DNA of 64,000 bases from Arenimonas oryziterrae DSM 21050 = YC6267 (GTDB lineage Bacteria; Pseudomonadota; Gammaproteobacteria; Xanthomonadales; Xanthomonadaceae): NCBI RefSeq assembly GCF_000420545.1, contig NZ_ATVD01000001.1, positions 186,001 to 250,000 on the forward strand, in the 5' to 3' direction. The notes beneath the pieces were generated by a model, which worked only from the letters and a program-made list of their open reading frames with translations, searched no databases and was not told the DNA's origin. The first letter of the stretch is position 1. The number at the start of each line of letters is the position of its first letter. Of this stretch, positions 1 through 9,532 are shown piece by piece. The position numbers and the translations under genes were made by a program.

Positions 1-531
1 GTCGTAAGGCGTGACCAGCACCAGGCGATGAACCGGACGATGCGCCGCGACATACGTCGCCACGCCTGAGCCCAGACTCCGGCCCATGACCACGACCTGG
101 GCATGATCGACGCGAATCCGGTCGAACTCGATCAGCGCATCGGCGTACAAATCCTTTTCCGTCGGCATGCCCGGGTTGCCGCTATAGCCCCGATACGGAA
201 TCAAATACACGGTGATCTCCGGCAGCGTGCTGCGGAAAAAATCCGCATTGCGCTCCACCGCTTCGCCGTTGCCGCCGAAATACAGCAGGGCGCGTGGCTT
301 TCCCGGATTGACGGCCCAGCCGTGCAGGGTCAGGCCATTCGACGTCACCGAGAACGAGGGCGCTTCGACGGCAGCGGCGCGCGTCGGGAAATACAGCAGC
401 GAACGCTGCTTCGAGTACAGCAACCCCGCCAACGCCAGGTACAGCAGCACCGCGATCACCAGCACGATGATCAGCAAGCGGCGCAGCAGCATCCACACGA
501 CCGAACGCGTGGTCACCTCGGCTTCGCTCAT
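1..531 (-). CDS. Membrane-anchored alpha/beta hydrolase (BEM46/YfhR-like), C-terminus cut by the window edge
   Basis: The 177 visible codons begin at an ATG and run off the left end without a stop. A hydrophobic helix of about 25 residues near residues 18-42 follows a short basic N-terminus, so the protein is probably anchored in the inner membrane with the catalytic domain outside it. The core shows the pattern LLYFGGNGE and a nucleophile elbow GRSLGSG near residue 151, typical of BEM46-like serine hydrolases; the acid and histidine residues lie beyond the window. The gene starts 28 bp after the lytic transglycosylase gene on the same strand, so the two may be cotranscribed. Substrate is unknown. 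Confidence 0.8.
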   Translation of the reverse strand, partial: MSEAEVTTRSVVWMLLRRLLIIVLVIAVLLYLALAGLLYSKQRSLLYFPTRAAAVEAPSFSVTSNGLTLHGWAVNPGKPRALLYFGGNGEAVERNADFFRSTLPEITVYLIPYRGYSGNPGMPTEKDLYADALIEFDRIRVDHAQVVVMGRSLGSGVATYVAAHRPVHRLVLVTPYD

Positions 532-559
532 CGGATGCGATTCCGGCCGTGCGCCGGGC

Positions 560-2077
560 TCATTCCTCGCAGCTCTTCAGCTTCAGGCGCTGCCCCGGTC
601 GCAGGGCGTAGTCCGGCCCCTTGATGCGGTTCTCGCGGGCGAGCGCGGCGAGATTGCAGCTGTGCTCGCGTGCGATCGCCATCAGGCTGTCGCCGCGACG
701 CACGCGATAGTCGCGTGGCTTCTTGCGGGACGTCGCCGACTGTCGCGCCACGGACGCCTGCGCGCCGGCCAGCGGTGCGCTGGCATCGACCGGATTGTTC
801 GGGCTCGCCGCGTACGCGGGAACGATGTACTTGTTCGCGCGCATCAGCGTCGACGCCAGTTCGGCGCGCGGACCCTGTGTGCAGTTGTTCTTGTACAGGG
901 CCGTCACGCGTTTGGGCGCTCGCAATACCGTGCCGGCGAAAATCGTCGCACCCGGCTCATAGCGCGGATTGAGATTGCGCAGCACGCGGAACCAGCCGTC
1001 GCGGCTGCCCCCGTTGCCCAGGCAGATCGTCAGTTCGTTGATCGAGGTGTCGCGGGCGAGCGTGAACTGGTCCGGCGTCGTGTCGATCTTCGGGAATTCC
1101 AGACCGTATTGCTTCGGATGCAGGAACAGCCACGCCGCTGCGATCACCATCGGCACGTAGTCGCGCGTTTCCGGCGGCAGCTGGCCATAGGCCTCGGGCG
1201 ACCAGAAACTCTGCCCGCCCGACGCGGCATACAGACGCGCGGCACGGCCTTCGCCGCCGTTGTAGGCCGCGACGGTGTATTCGAGGTTGCGGTTGAGCTC
1301 GCGGAAACGCTCGTTGATGTAGGCGGCATTCGCGCGCGCCGCGTATTGCGGATCGAAACGCGTGTCGAAGCCGCTGCTGTCCTTGCCCAATCCGAAACGC
1401 ATGCCGGTGCCGTACATGAACTGCAGCGGTCCGCTGGCGCCAGCACGGGAAACGGCATGCACCTTGCCACCCGATTCCTTCGCCATGATGCCGAACAGCA
1501 GCGCTTCCGGCAGCCCAGCCTTCTCGTACTCGGGGTACATGAGGTAGCGCATGTACTGGTAGTTTTCCCAGGCATCGATGAGGAACGCGCGCTGCGTGGT
1601 CAGCCACTCGCGGATGCCAGCCTGGACCGGCTCATTCATCTGCACCATCTGGTCGAACGCATGGTCGTTGCGCAACAACTGCATCGTGCGCGCCGCTTCC
1701 GGGGAGTTGGCAACGACCGGCGAAATCATGTGATCGGGATCGGCCCCGGTCTCGCCCTGTGCGGTCACCTCGGGCGCCATGCCCTGCTCCTTGAGCAGGA
1801 TTTCGTAGGTGGTGATGACGCGCGTGGGTTCGCAGCCCTTCTGCTTGAGGCACTGCTGGGCGAGGTCCTCGATATCCTCGAGCGCCTTGCTCATGCGCGC
1901 CATCGCGGTGTCGTCGCCGTTCTGCAGTTGCACCTGCGCCTCGCGATAGCGCTGGCTGGCGGCATCCATCTGCTGGTAGAGCGGCTGGAACTTGTCGGTG
2001 CGGGCGGCGTTCGCGGCGCCCGAGCAACCCAGGCCGATGGCCAGAGCGAAAAATAGGGAGTTTCTGAATGCGGGCAT
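560..2077 (-). CDS. MltD-like membrane-bound lytic murein transglycosylase with LysM
   Basis: This enzyme cleaves the glycan strands of peptidoglycan in the periplasm, forming 1,6-anhydromuramyl ends. The 505-residue product has an N-terminal signal segment (about 1-24). An SLT domain spans about 190-310, with the catalytic glutamate in AKESGG at residue 201, followed by GPLQFM and the AAYNGGEGRA motif. A single C-terminal LysM domain lies at about 456-500. A cysteine in the signal region (LGC) might be lipidated, but it is not a canonical lipobox. E. coli MltD has the same order but usually two LysM repeats. The gene is divergent from the HerA-like ATPase across 105 bp. Confidence 0.9.
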   Translation of the reverse strand: MPAFRNSLFFALAIGLGCSGAANAARTDKFQPLYQQMDAASQRYREAQVQLQNGDDTAMARMSKALEDIEDLAQQCLKQKGCEPTRVITTYEILLKEQGMAPEVTAQGETGADPDHMISPVVANSPEAARTMQLLRNDHAFDQMVQMNEPVQAGIREWLTTQRAFLIDAWENYQYMRYLMYPEYEKAGLPEALLFGIMAKESGGKVHAVSRAGASGPLQFMYGTGMRFGLGKDSSGFDTRFDPQYAARANAAYINERFRELNRNLEYTVAAYNGGEGRAARLYAASGGQSFWSPEAYGQLPPETRDYVPMVIAAAWLFLHPKQYGLEFPKIDTTPDQFTLARDTSINELTICLGNGGSRDGWFRVLRNLNPRYEPGATIFAGTVLRAPKRVTALYKNNCTQGPRAELASTLMRANKYIVPAYAASPNNPVDASAPLAGAQASVARQSATSRKKPRDYRVRRGDSLMAIAREHSCNLAALARENRIKGPDYALRPGQRLKLKSCEE

Positions 2078-2182
2078 CTTGCTTCCTTACTGGAAAAGCA
2101 GGGTATCGGTTCCGGTCCACTGACGGCAACCGTTTCGCGGCTGCAGCCAAGGCCCTATGATCGGTTCATCTTCGGAGGCCCC

Positions 2183-3679
2183 ATGAGCGAAATCCTTGTC
2201 GGCAAAGGTGATATCCCGGTTTACCTGCTGGGTAAATATGGCAACCGTCACGGTCTGATCGCCGGCGCGACCGGCACCGGCAAGTCGGTATCGCTGATGG
2301 TGCTCGCCGAAGGCTTTTCGCGCATGGGCGTGCCGGTGTTCATGGCCGACGTGAAAGGCGACGTCAGCGGCCTGGCGATGCCGGGCGTCACGAATGAAAA
2401 AATAACATCTCGCGTGCAGCAGATCGGCATCGAGGGATACACCAATGAAGCCAGTCCGGTCGTGTTCTGGGACCTGTACGGAAAACTCGGCCATCCGGTG
2501 CGCACCACGGTGTCGGAGATGGGCCCCACCCTGCTCAACCGCATTCTCGAATTGAACGAAGTGCAATCGGGCGTGCTCGACATCGCCTTTAAGCTGGCCG
2601 ACGACGAAGGACTGTTGCTGCTCGATCTCGACGATCTGCGCGCCTTGCTCAACTACGTCGCCGAACACAAGAGCGAGATCTCGCAGAAGTACGGCCTGGT
2701 CAGCCCGACCTCGGTCGCCGCGATCCAGCGCGCGCTGCTGCGCCTGGAACAGGAAGGCGGCGAAATGTTCTTCGGCGAGCCCGCGCTCGAACTCGCCGAC
2801 CTCATGCGCCAGGACATGTCGGGGCGCGGCATCATCAACCTGCTCGCCGCCGACCAGCTGATCCTCAAACCGCGGCTGTATTCGAGCTTCCTGCTGTGGC
2901 TGCTTTCGGAACTGTTCGAGAACCTGCCCGAAGTCGGCGATCTCGAACAACCCAAGCTCGTTTTCATCTTCGATGAAGCCCACCTGCTGTTCGCCGACTG
3001 TCCGCCGGCCCTGCAGCAGCGCGTCGAACAAGTCGTGCGCCTGATTCGCTCCAAGGGCGTGGGCGTGTATTTCTGCTCACAGAATCCCGACGACATCCCC
3101 GACGTGATCCTCGGCCAGCTCGGCAATCGCATCCAACACGCGCTGCGCGCCTACACCCCGCGTGACCAGAAAGCGGTGAAAACCGCTGCCGAAACCTTCG
3201 TCGCCAACCCCAAGCTCGATGTCGCGAAAGTGATCTCCGAGCTCGCCGTCGGCGAGGCGCTGACCTCGATGCTGCTCGACAAGGGCATCCCGATGCCGGT
3301 CGAGCGCGCCTACATCTGTCCGCCGCGCTGCCGCATGGGCGCGATCACGATGGAAGAGCGCGCGGCGGTGCGCGGCCGCAGCCCGGTCGGCGGCAAGTAC
3401 GACACGGCGGTCAATCGCGAATCGGCCTTCGAAATGCTCAACAAGCGCGCCGACGAAAAAGCTGCGAATCCGGAACCTGCCAAAACCACCGGACGCGCAT
3501 CCGCCGCGAAACCCGAGGCCGAACCGCCGTCCAAGCTCAACGAATTCCTCTGGGGAACCAAGCGTCGCCAAGGCGCGGTGGAAGCCGCGGCGAAATCGGC
3601 GACGCGCACGGTGGCCACCGGCATCGGTCGGCAGATCGTGCGCGGACTGCTCGGCGGACTGCTCGGCGGAAGGCGCTGA
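2183..3679 (+). CDS. HerA-like ATPase, DUF853 family (YjgR-like)
   Basis: This 498-residue P-loop ATPase belongs to the HerA/FtsK-related DUF853 family, whose cellular role is poorly known. The Walker A motif GATGTGKS is at residues 28-35, and the Walker B motif is within LVFIFDEAHLLF near 259-270. The fold continues through FCSQNPDDIP and an arginine-rich helical region. The tail ends in a glycine-rich stretch (GLLGGLLGGRR). A strong ribosome-binding site GGAGG lies 5 nt before the ATG. The next gene begins 87 bp downstream, so herA-like, the small basic-tailed protein and greB probably form one transcription unit. Whether it acts on DNA here is inference. Confidence 0.88.
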   Translation: MSEILVGKGDIPVYLLGKYGNRHGLIAGATGTGKSVSLMVLAEGFSRMGVPVFMADVKGDVSGLAMPGVTNEKITSRVQQIGIEGYTNEASPVVFWDLYGKLGHPVRTTVSEMGPTLLNRILELNEVQSGVLDIAFKLADDEGLLLLDLDDLRALLNYVAEHKSEISQKYGLVSPTSVAAIQRALLRLEQEGGEMFFGEPALELADLMRQDMSGRGIINLLAADQLILKPRLYSSFLLWLLSELFENLPEVGDLEQPKLVFIFDEAHLLFADCPPALQQRVEQVVRLIRSKGVGVYFCSQNPDDIPDVILGQLGNRIQHALRAYTPRDQKAVKTAAETFVANPKLDVAKVISELAVGEALTSMLLDKGIPMPVERAYICPPRCRMGAITMEERAAVRGRSPVGGKYDTAVNRESAFEMLNKRADEKAANPEPAKTTGRASAAKPEAEPPSKLNEFLWGTKRRQGAVEAAAKSATRTVATGIGRQIVRGLLGGLLGGRR

Positions 3680-3766
3680 CCCGCGCTATTCGCCGTCTCG
3701 ACCCCTGCGACACCGGTGCGGGATGATGTCCGCCTGCCCCGCTCCCCTCTTTCGTGGACCCCTGCC

Positions 3767-4132
3767 ATGCCCATTCAGGCCGCACTGATCAAACCGCTCG
3801 TCGATGCGATTCTCGGCCTGGTCGGCCAAGGTCGCGACGTCAAACTCAAACGCGACGCGGCCAAGGCCGTGCGCGAAGCGATCCGCGAGCTGCTGCTCGC
3901 AGATCCGAACGAGAACGAGGTCGAGGCCAAGCTCGCCATCGCCAAGGCGGCCGGCATCATTTCGCAGGACGTGCTGCTCGCTGACGAAATGCTGCGCAAG
4001 GTCAAGGCCACGCCCAAGCATGCGGCGAGCAAAAGCGTCGGCAAGAAATCGGCGGCCAAACCGGCGTCGGCAAAGCCCGGCACCGCCAAACCAGCGAAAA
4101 AAGCTGCGAAGAAACCTGCAAAGAAGTCCTGA
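3767..4132 (+). CDS. Small protein with a histone H1-like lysine/alanine/proline tail
   Basis: The 121-residue product has two parts. Residues 1-85 look helical and charged and match no family I recognise. Residues about 86-121 form a low-complexity tail rich in Lys, Ala and Pro ([12 protein letters not shown] at the end), like histone H1-type tails of bacterial nucleoid proteins. I start it at the ATG at 3767; an in-frame ATG 51 bp upstream is less likely because its extra 17 residues look non-native. The greB GTG lies one base after the stop, which suggests translational coupling. Nucleic-acid binding is an inference from the tail only. The composition is like its neighbours, with no sign of recent transfer. 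Confidence 0.75.
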   Translation: MPIQAALIKPLVDAILGLVGQGRDVKLKRDAAKAVREAIRELLLADPNENEVEAKLAIAKAAGIISQDVLLADEMLRKVKATPKHAASKSVGKKSAAKPASAKPGTAKPAKKAAKKPAKKS

Positions 4133-4133
4133 C

Positions 4134-4634
4134 GTGTCGCGTTGGCGTCCCCCGTCCGAAGCATCGACCGCGATCATCACGCGCGAGGGTTTCGAGCGGC
4201 TGCGCGACGAGCTCAACCATTTGTGGAAGGAAAAGCGCCCTGAAGTGGTGAAAGCCCTGGCCGCCGCTGCGGCCGAAGGCGACCGCTCGGAAAACGCCGA
4301 ATACACCTACCGCAAGAAACAACTGGGCGAGATCGACCGTCGCGTGCGCTATCTGAGCAAACGCCTGGAATCACTCAAGGTCGTCGACACCTTGCCGGCC
4401 GATCGCGAGGCGATCTATTTCGGCGCGCACTTCGAGGTGGAAAACATCGCCAACGGCGAGATCTCGCGCTACCGCATCGTCGGGCCCGATGAAACCGACG
4501 CCCGGCTCGGCCTGATCAGCATCGATTCGCCGCTGGCGCGCGCCGCGTTGAAGAAGCGAGCCGACGACGAATTGGAGGCGCTGCTGCCCGGTGGGCTCAC
4601 GCGCTTCGCTGTTCTTTCGGTGTCGTATTCCTGA
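4134..4634 (+). CDS. greB: Transcription elongation factor GreB
   Basis: GreB binds the secondary channel of RNA polymerase and stimulates cleavage of backtracked RNA. The 166-residue protein starts with a GTG one base after the preceding stop. It shows the GreA/GreB N-terminal coiled coil with the acidic tip ([14 protein letters not shown], residues about 50-65) and the C-terminal FKBP-like domain with [11 protein letters not shown]. The basic patch GreB uses to contact RNA falls in the [13 protein letters not shown] segment, which separates it from GreA. Length is normal. Placement behind the HerA-like ATPase and the small lysine-tailed protein suggests an operon concerned with nucleic acids, which is inference. 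Confidence 0.95.
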   Translation: MSRWRPPSEASTAIITREGFERLRDELNHLWKEKRPEVVKALAAAAAEGDRSENAEYTYRKKQLGEIDRRVRYLSKRLESLKVVDTLPADREAIYFGAHFEVENIANGEISRYRIVGPDETDARLGLISIDSPLARAALKKRADDELEALLPGGLTRFAVLSVSYS

Positions 4635-4640
4635 TCGGGC

Positions 4641-4665
4641 GGTCGCCAGCGAGCTGGCTCCTAAG
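4641..4665. repeat. REP unit between convergent genes
   Basis: Read on the minus strand this is TAGGAGC, ten bases, GCGACC. Its core GCCAGC-GA-GCTGGC is a perfect 6-bp hairpin. It begins 7 bp after the greB stop and ends 7 bp before the stop of the next, convergent gene. The same ends and spacing occur in the two REP units inside metG at 12419-12486, with a different but still self-complementary stem. Confidence 0.8.
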
Positions 4666-4671
4666 GGTGTG

Positions 4672-5295
4672 TCATCCGCCGATGCCCAGGGTGTCTTCCG
4701 CCACCGGCGCGGTCTCCAGATACAGCTTCTGGACCTTGACCTTGGTCTGCTTGGGTTTTTGCGGGACGTAATTCTCGCCCGTCAGTTTGCGCACCTGGGT
4801 GATGCGGGCACCGGTCACGCGATTGGTGCTGATCTCGATCGCGTCGTGCTGATTGGTGCGACTGTAGTAGGTGACGTCGTCGCCGATCAGTTGCATGCGA
4901 TCACTCGCCGCGTCGTAGCGATACCGGTATTTAGAGAAGACCGCCGATGTGCCGCCGGTCAGGTCTTCGATGAGCAGCACGCCCTTGGGCGCGGTCAGCG
5001 TGGCGTTCCCCAGCGGGTAGGCGTCGATCTCGCCCAATCCGACGCGACGCAGGCCCTTGCCCTCGCGTACCGCCACGAGCAGGTAGCGCACGTCCTCGCC
5101 ACGAATCACGGCCGCGGTATCGGCGATGCCGTCCTTGTTGAGATCCGCCTCGAGCTGCGTCTCGATCGTCATGCCCGCGGGTACGAAGACCGGCAGCGCA
5201 TCGGCGCGCTTGGGAAATTCAACCGCGGCAACCGGGGCGGCGACCGCGAGAGCGGCCACGGACATCAGCACGACAGTGGCAAGGCGCATGAGCAA
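4672..5295 (-). CDS. Secreted protein of unknown function
   Basis: The 207-residue product begins with a Sec-type signal peptide (hydrophobic core about 4-22, with a likely cleavage after AAPVAAV). The rest is soluble and contains a DLNKDGIADTAAV stretch near residue 51, resembling the calcium-binding DxNxDGxxD loop of VCBS/FG-GAP-like repeats, with only one copy. The C-terminus is lysine and proline rich (KPKQTKVKVQK). An alternative start two codons later would keep the signal peptide. I cannot name its family. It is convergent with greB across a REP unit and lies downstream of rimO on the same strand, 65 bp away. Confidence 0.75.
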   Translation of the reverse strand: MLMRLATVVLMSVAALAVAAPVAAVEFPKRADALPVFVPAGMTIETQLEADLNKDGIADTAAVIRGEDVRYLLVAVREGKGLRRVGLGEIDAYPLGNATLTAPKGVLLIEDLTGGTSAVFSKYRYRYDAASDRMQLIGDDVTYYSRTNQHDAIEISTNRVTGARITQVRKLTGENYVPQKPKQTKVKVQKLYLETAPVAEDTLGIGG

Positions 5296-5360
5296 GACTC
5301 CGGGTTTCGCGACGAGGACGAACTATAAGACGGAATCCGGCCGGCGCGCGGGCCGGCGAC

Positions 5361-6686
5361 TCAGGCCTCGACCAGTCCGAACAGATCGTGCTCGTCGGAG
5401 CCCATGATGTGCACGTCGACGAACTGACCGGGCTTGAGACCCGCGGACTCGCCATCCTGGATCTGCACCAGGCCGTCGATCTCCGGCGCGTCGGCCATCG
5501 AGCGGCCGATTGCGAGCTCGCCATCGATCGAATCGACCAGCACACGCTGCACCGTGCCGACCTTGCGCTCGAGCTTGGCCGTGCTGATCTCGGCCTGCAG
5601 CTCCATGAAGCGCGCCAGGCGCTCCTGCTTCACGTCCTCGGGCACCGCATCGGGCAGGTCGTTGGCCTTGGCGCCTTCGACCGGCGAATAGGCGAAGGCA
5701 CCGACGCGATCGAGCTCGGCCTGGTCGATGAAATCCAGCAGCTGTTCGAATTCGTCCTCGGTCTCGCCGGGGAAACCAACGATGAAGGTGCTGCGGATCG
5801 TGATGTCGGGGCATATCTCGCGCCAGCGCTGGATGCGTTCGAGCGTCTTGTCGACGGCGCCGGGGCGCTTCATCAACTTGAGGATGCGCGGACTGGCGTG
5901 CTGGAACGGGATGTCCAGGTAGGGCAGCAGCTTGCCTTCGGCCATCAACGGAATGATGTCGTCGACATGCGGATAGGGGTAGACATAGTGCAGGCGCTGC
6001 CAGACACCGAGCTCGGACAGACCTTCGCACAAGGCCTTCATGCGCGTCTGGTAGGACTTGCCGCGCCATTCGCGCTCTGCGTACTTCATGTCCACGCCGT
6101 AGGCGCTGGTGTCCTGCGAAATCACCAGCAGTTCCTTGACGCCGCCCATGACGAGTTTTTCCGCTTCGCGCAGAACCTCGTCGACCGGTCGCGAGACGAG
6201 GTCGCCGCGCATCGAGGGAATGATGCAGAAACTGCAGCGATGATTGCAGCCTTCGGAAATCTTCAGGTACGCATAGTGCTTCGGAGTCAGCTTGATGCCC
6301 TGCGGCGGCACGAGATCCAGGAAGGGATCGTGTTTGGGCGGCAATGCCGCGTGCACCGCGTTCATGACCGTGCCGTAGTCCTGCGGACCGCTGATCGACA
6401 GCACGCCCGGATGTGCCTCGCGGATCACATCCGCGCGCTTGCCCAGACAGCCGGTGACGATGACCTTGCCGTTTTCGGCGAGCGCCTCGCCGATCGCATC
6501 CAGCGACTCGGCGACCGCCGAATCGATGAAGCCGCAGGTGTTGACCACGACCACGTCGGCGTCGTCGTACGTCGGCACGATGTCGTAACCCTCGACGCGC
6601 AACTGGGTGAGGATGCGCTCGGAATCGACGAGGGCCTTGGGGCAACCGAGGCTGACGAAACCGACTTTGGGCTGGGACAGGGACAT
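5361..6686 (-). CDS. rimO: Ribosomal protein S12 methylthiotransferase RimO
   Basis: RimO is a radical-SAM enzyme that methylthiolates the conserved aspartate of ribosomal protein S12. The 441-residue protein has the family length. It shows the N-terminal UPF0004 domain with its cluster cysteines ([26 protein letters not shown]), the radical-SAM motif [11 protein letters not shown] near residue 150, and a C-terminal TRAM domain (about 375-441). The start at 6686 is chosen because it gives the exact family N-terminus ([18 protein letters not shown]). A perfect TATAAT lies at 6715-6720 on this strand, predicting a leader of about 22 nt. The neighbouring dienelactone hydrolase is divergent. Confidence 0.97.
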   Translation of the reverse strand: MSLSQPKVGFVSLGCPKALVDSERILTQLRVEGYDIVPTYDDADVVVVNTCGFIDSAVAESLDAIGEALAENGKVIVTGCLGKRADVIREAHPGVLSISGPQDYGTVMNAVHAALPPKHDPFLDLVPPQGIKLTPKHYAYLKISEGCNHRCSFCIIPSMRGDLVSRPVDEVLREAEKLVMGGVKELLVISQDTSAYGVDMKYAEREWRGKSYQTRMKALCEGLSELGVWQRLHYVYPYPHVDDIIPLMAEGKLLPYLDIPFQHASPRILKLMKRPGAVDKTLERIQRWREICPDITIRSTFIVGFPGETEDEFEQLLDFIDQAELDRVGAFAYSPVEGAKANDLPDAVPEDVKQERLARFMELQAEISTAKLERKVGTVQRVLVDSIDGELAIGRSMADAPEIDGLVQIQDGESAGLKPGQFVDVHIMGSDEHDLFGLVEA

Positions 6687-6714
6687 CGATGGCGACCACG
6701 GGGAAGGGGCGCGG

Positions 6715-6720
6715 ATTATA
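6715..6720 (-). promoter_or_regulatory. Consensus -10 element for rimO
   Basis: On the minus strand the sequence reads TATAAT, a perfect sigma-70 -10 hexamer, which would place the transcript start near 6708, about 22 nt before the rimO ATG. No good -35 TTGACA is visible at the usual spacing. This is a sequence-only prediction. Confidence 0.5.
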
Positions 6721-6780
6721 CCCCTGCCACCGGGCCCGGCCCGGGCGTATGCTTGGACCGGGGCTATCGGGGGGACCGCC

Positions 6781-7437
6781 ATGGCAAGCATCTCGTTGAG
6801 CACGCGGCACGGCCGCATTTCGGCCTGGAAAGCGATGCCGCGCATCACGCCGCGCGGCGCGGTGGTCATCGTGCAGGAAATCTTCGGGCTCACCTCGCAT
6901 ATCCGACAGGTCGCGGACCGGTTCGCCAACCACGGCTATGTCGCGGTCGCGCCGGCTCTGTTCGACCTCGTGCACCCTGGCGTCGAGCTGGCCTACGACG
7001 AGGCTGGCGTCGCCCGCGGCCGAGAAATCGTCGAGGAGCTGGGCTTCAACGGCGCGCTCGACGGTGTCCGCGCCGCCTACGATCATCTTGAGGCCGATCA
7101 CAAGGTCGCCATCGTCGGCTACTGCTGGGGCGGCACGGTGGCCTTCCTGGCCAATACGCGTTTCGGTGCGCCGGCGGTCAGCTACTACGGCGGCCGCACG
7201 GTGCCCTTCCTGCGCGAACGGCCGAAAGCGCCGCTGATGATGCATTTCGGCGATGCCGATCCGATCATTCCGCCCGAAGATCTGCAGAAGACCCGCGATG
7301 CCCAGCCCACCGCCGAGATTCTGGTCTGGCCGGCGGGCCATGGCTTCAACTGCGACCAGCGTGCCGACTACAACGCCGAGGTCGCGCAGCAGGCGATGAC
7401 CCGTACGCTGAATTTCCTGCAGAAGATCCTGCACTGA
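6781..7437 (+). CDS. Dienelactone hydrolase family protein
   Basis: The 218-residue protein belongs to the alpha/beta-hydrolase dienelactone hydrolase family, cytoplasmic enzymes that use a Cys-His-Asp triad. The nucleophile elbow GYCWGG (Cys near residue 119) is intact, as are the upstream glutamate in VQEIFG and the histidine in AGHGF near 193. The aspartate is likely in [10 protein letters not shown]. There is no signal peptide. The ATG at 6781 gives the normal family N-terminus. A HIT-family gene begins 2 bp after the stop, so both are probably cotranscribed. The physiological substrate is not known; other family members act on catechol breakdown products. Confidence 0.9.
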   Translation: MASISLSTRHGRISAWKAMPRITPRGAVVIVQEIFGLTSHIRQVADRFANHGYVAVAPALFDLVHPGVELAYDEAGVARGREIVEELGFNGALDGVRAAYDHLEADHKVAIVGYCWGGTVAFLANTRFGAPAVSYYGGRTVPFLRERPKAPLMMHFGDADPIIPPEDLQKTRDAQPTAEILVWPAGHGFNCDQRADYNAEVAQQAMTRTLNFLQKILH

Positions 7438-7439
7438 CC

Positions 7440-7862
7440 ATGCCCGACGCGTTCGATCTCGACGCCCGGCTGGCATCGGATTCCCATTTCGTCGCCGACG
7501 GCCCGCTGTCGCAGCTGCGCCTGATCGACGACACGCGATTCCCGTGGCTGGTGCTGGTGCCGCGTCTGGCCGGCGCGAGCGAATGGCTGGACCTGCCCGG
7601 CGATGCGCAACGCCTGCTGCTCGCCGAGATCAATCAGGCCGGCCGCCTGCTGCGCGCGAGCGGCCGCTGCGACAAGATCAATATCGGCGCCCTGGGCAAT
7701 ATCGTGCGGCAGCTGCACGTGCATGTGGTCGCCCGCGTCGAGGGCGACAGCGCCTGGCCTGGCCCGGTCTGGGGCTGGGGCTCCATGCAGCGCTTCGGCA
7801 ACGAGGCCCGCGACGCCCGACTCGCCGAACTGCGCGAAAAACTCTCTTGGGAGCGGACCTGA
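7440..7862 (+). CDS. HIT-family nucleotide hydrolase/transferase
   Basis: HIT proteins act on alpha-phosphates of nucleotides through a histidine triad. The 140-residue product has the motif QLHVHVVAR with His93 and His95; the canonical pattern is HxHxHxx, and here the first histidine is replaced by Gln91, as in the DUF4031-neighbour/HIT domains of many proteobacteria. The upstream NIGALGNIVRQ segment is characteristic of this xanthomonad-type HIT group. The gene starts 2 bp after the dienelactone hydrolase and is convergent with dcd, whose stop is 16 bp away. Substrate unknown. Confidence 0.85.
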   Translation: MPDAFDLDARLASDSHFVADGPLSQLRLIDDTRFPWLVLVPRLAGASEWLDLPGDAQRLLLAEINQAGRLLRASGRCDKINIGALGNIVRQLHVHVVARVEGDSAWPGPVWGWGSMQRFGNEARDARLAELREKLSWERT

Positions 7863-7877
7863 CCGCAACGGGATGGA

Positions 7878-8443
<566 letters not shown>

Positions 8444-8447
<4 letters not shown>

Positions 8448-8929
8448 GCGTTTTCCGGAGTCTTGGGTTGATTGGAAGGCAGACGGCGGCGCGGCCACAA
8501 CAGCCAGACCACGATCAGGTTCACCAGCAGCACGCTGAAGGTGCCCCAGCTGGGGCCCTTGATGAAATAGTAGAGCTCGAACGGCACGTACATGCCCGAA
8601 GAAATCAGGCCCAGCCAGCGCGCCCAGTCGCGCGTGAACCACAGGCCGTAAGCCTCGACGAAACGCAGCAGCGCGTAGATCGACGCGGCGAGGCTAAGCA
8701 GGCCATGTTCGTCGTCCGCGGCATGCAGGAACGCGAGGAACTTGCGCGGTGCGCCCAGTGTGGGATCCAGGTCGAGCAGGCGCAGCAAGGACACGCCACC
8801 GTTCTCGAGCACATGGCTGTGGGCGCTGAGGATGCCCAGGGTGATCGCGATGATCACCACGCCCTTGAAGATGTCGATGCAGGCGACGATGCGCAGGCGG
8901 CGACGCGGAGTGAGTTCGATCTTCTTCAT
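8444..8929 (-). CDS. DUF2127 family integral membrane protein
   Basis: The 161-residue product has a basic N-terminus and four hydrophobic stretches at about 13-35, 78-95, 104-122 and 128-147, so it is an inner-membrane protein with a basic, proline-containing tail. The family is DUF2127, with the typical [11 protein letters not shown] start and the [14 protein letters not shown] motif. No function is established for the family. The start codon overlaps the DUF1287 stop and its stop overlaps the dcd start, both by 4 bp, so translation is probably coupled through the operon. Confidence 0.85.
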
Positions 8930-9531
8930 CGGGTCGCCCCGGCCGCGACCGGCGTCGCCGGCCAGCGGTAGTGGCCGACCTGGCGCCAGTCGAACAGCAC
9001 GTCTTCCTCGCGCGCGCCGGCGCCGATGTTGTGCACGACCAGCGGCCGGCCGCCGAACAGGCTGCGGCGCGCGGACACCACGCCGATGTGCGCCAGACCA
9101 TTGGGCAGGCGCCAGCTGACGATGTCGCCCGGCCGATAGTCGGCGGCCCGATCGGAGACGGCCAGCGATTGCGCGCGGCGAGCGAAATAGCGTTCGAGAT
9201 TGGGGACGCGACGATGGTCGATGTTGCTGTCGGGCTTGCTCAGGCCCCACAGGCGCGGATAGACGGCGAAATTCGCGCGCATGTCCTCGTGCACGAGACG
9301 TTGCAGGTCCACGCCTTTCGCACGCAACGCACGGATCACGACATCCGAGCACACGCCGCGGTCCATCGGCACGTCGCCGCCCGGATAGGCCAGCCGCACA
9401 TAGGCCGGGTCATAGCGCAGGGTCACGCCGACCTGCGCCTGGGCGGCCTGGGCGAGTGCGGTCGCGCCCGCGCAGGGCGCAAAGAGCGCGACGAGCGCGA
9501 GCAGCACGCCTGGGGGTCGGGAAGCGCGCAT
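8926..9531 (-). CDS. DUF1287 family exported protein (NlpC/P60-like)
   Basis: The 201-residue product begins with a signal peptide (hydrophobic core about 7-22, LLALVALFAPCAGATALA). The mature part carries the DUF1287 hallmarks YDPAYVRLAYPGGDVP, DRGVCSDVVIRALR (candidate catalytic cysteine near residue 62) and LAHIGVVS with a conserved histidine near 150, consistent with the papain-like NlpC/P60 fold. It probably acts on the cell wall in the periplasm, but that is inferred from fold similarity. It starts 1 bp after the apbC stop and overlaps the next gene by 4 bp. Confidence 0.87.
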   Translation of the reverse strand: MRASRPPGVLLALVALFAPCAGATALAQAAQAQVGVTLRYDPAYVRLAYPGGDVPMDRGVCSDVVIRALRAKGVDLQRLVHEDMRANFAVYPRLWGLSKPDSNIDHRRVPNLERYFARRAQSLAVSDRAADYRPGDIVSWRLPNGLAHIGVVSARRSLFGGRPLVVHNIGAGAREEDVLFDWRQVGHYRWPATPVAAGATR

Positions 9532-9532
9532 C

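Noticed and set aside
5330-5360. GC-rich palindrome CCGGCC...GGCCGG after rimO as a terminator
   Set aside because: It has no T-run on either side and a very GC-rich context in which such palindromes are expected by chance.
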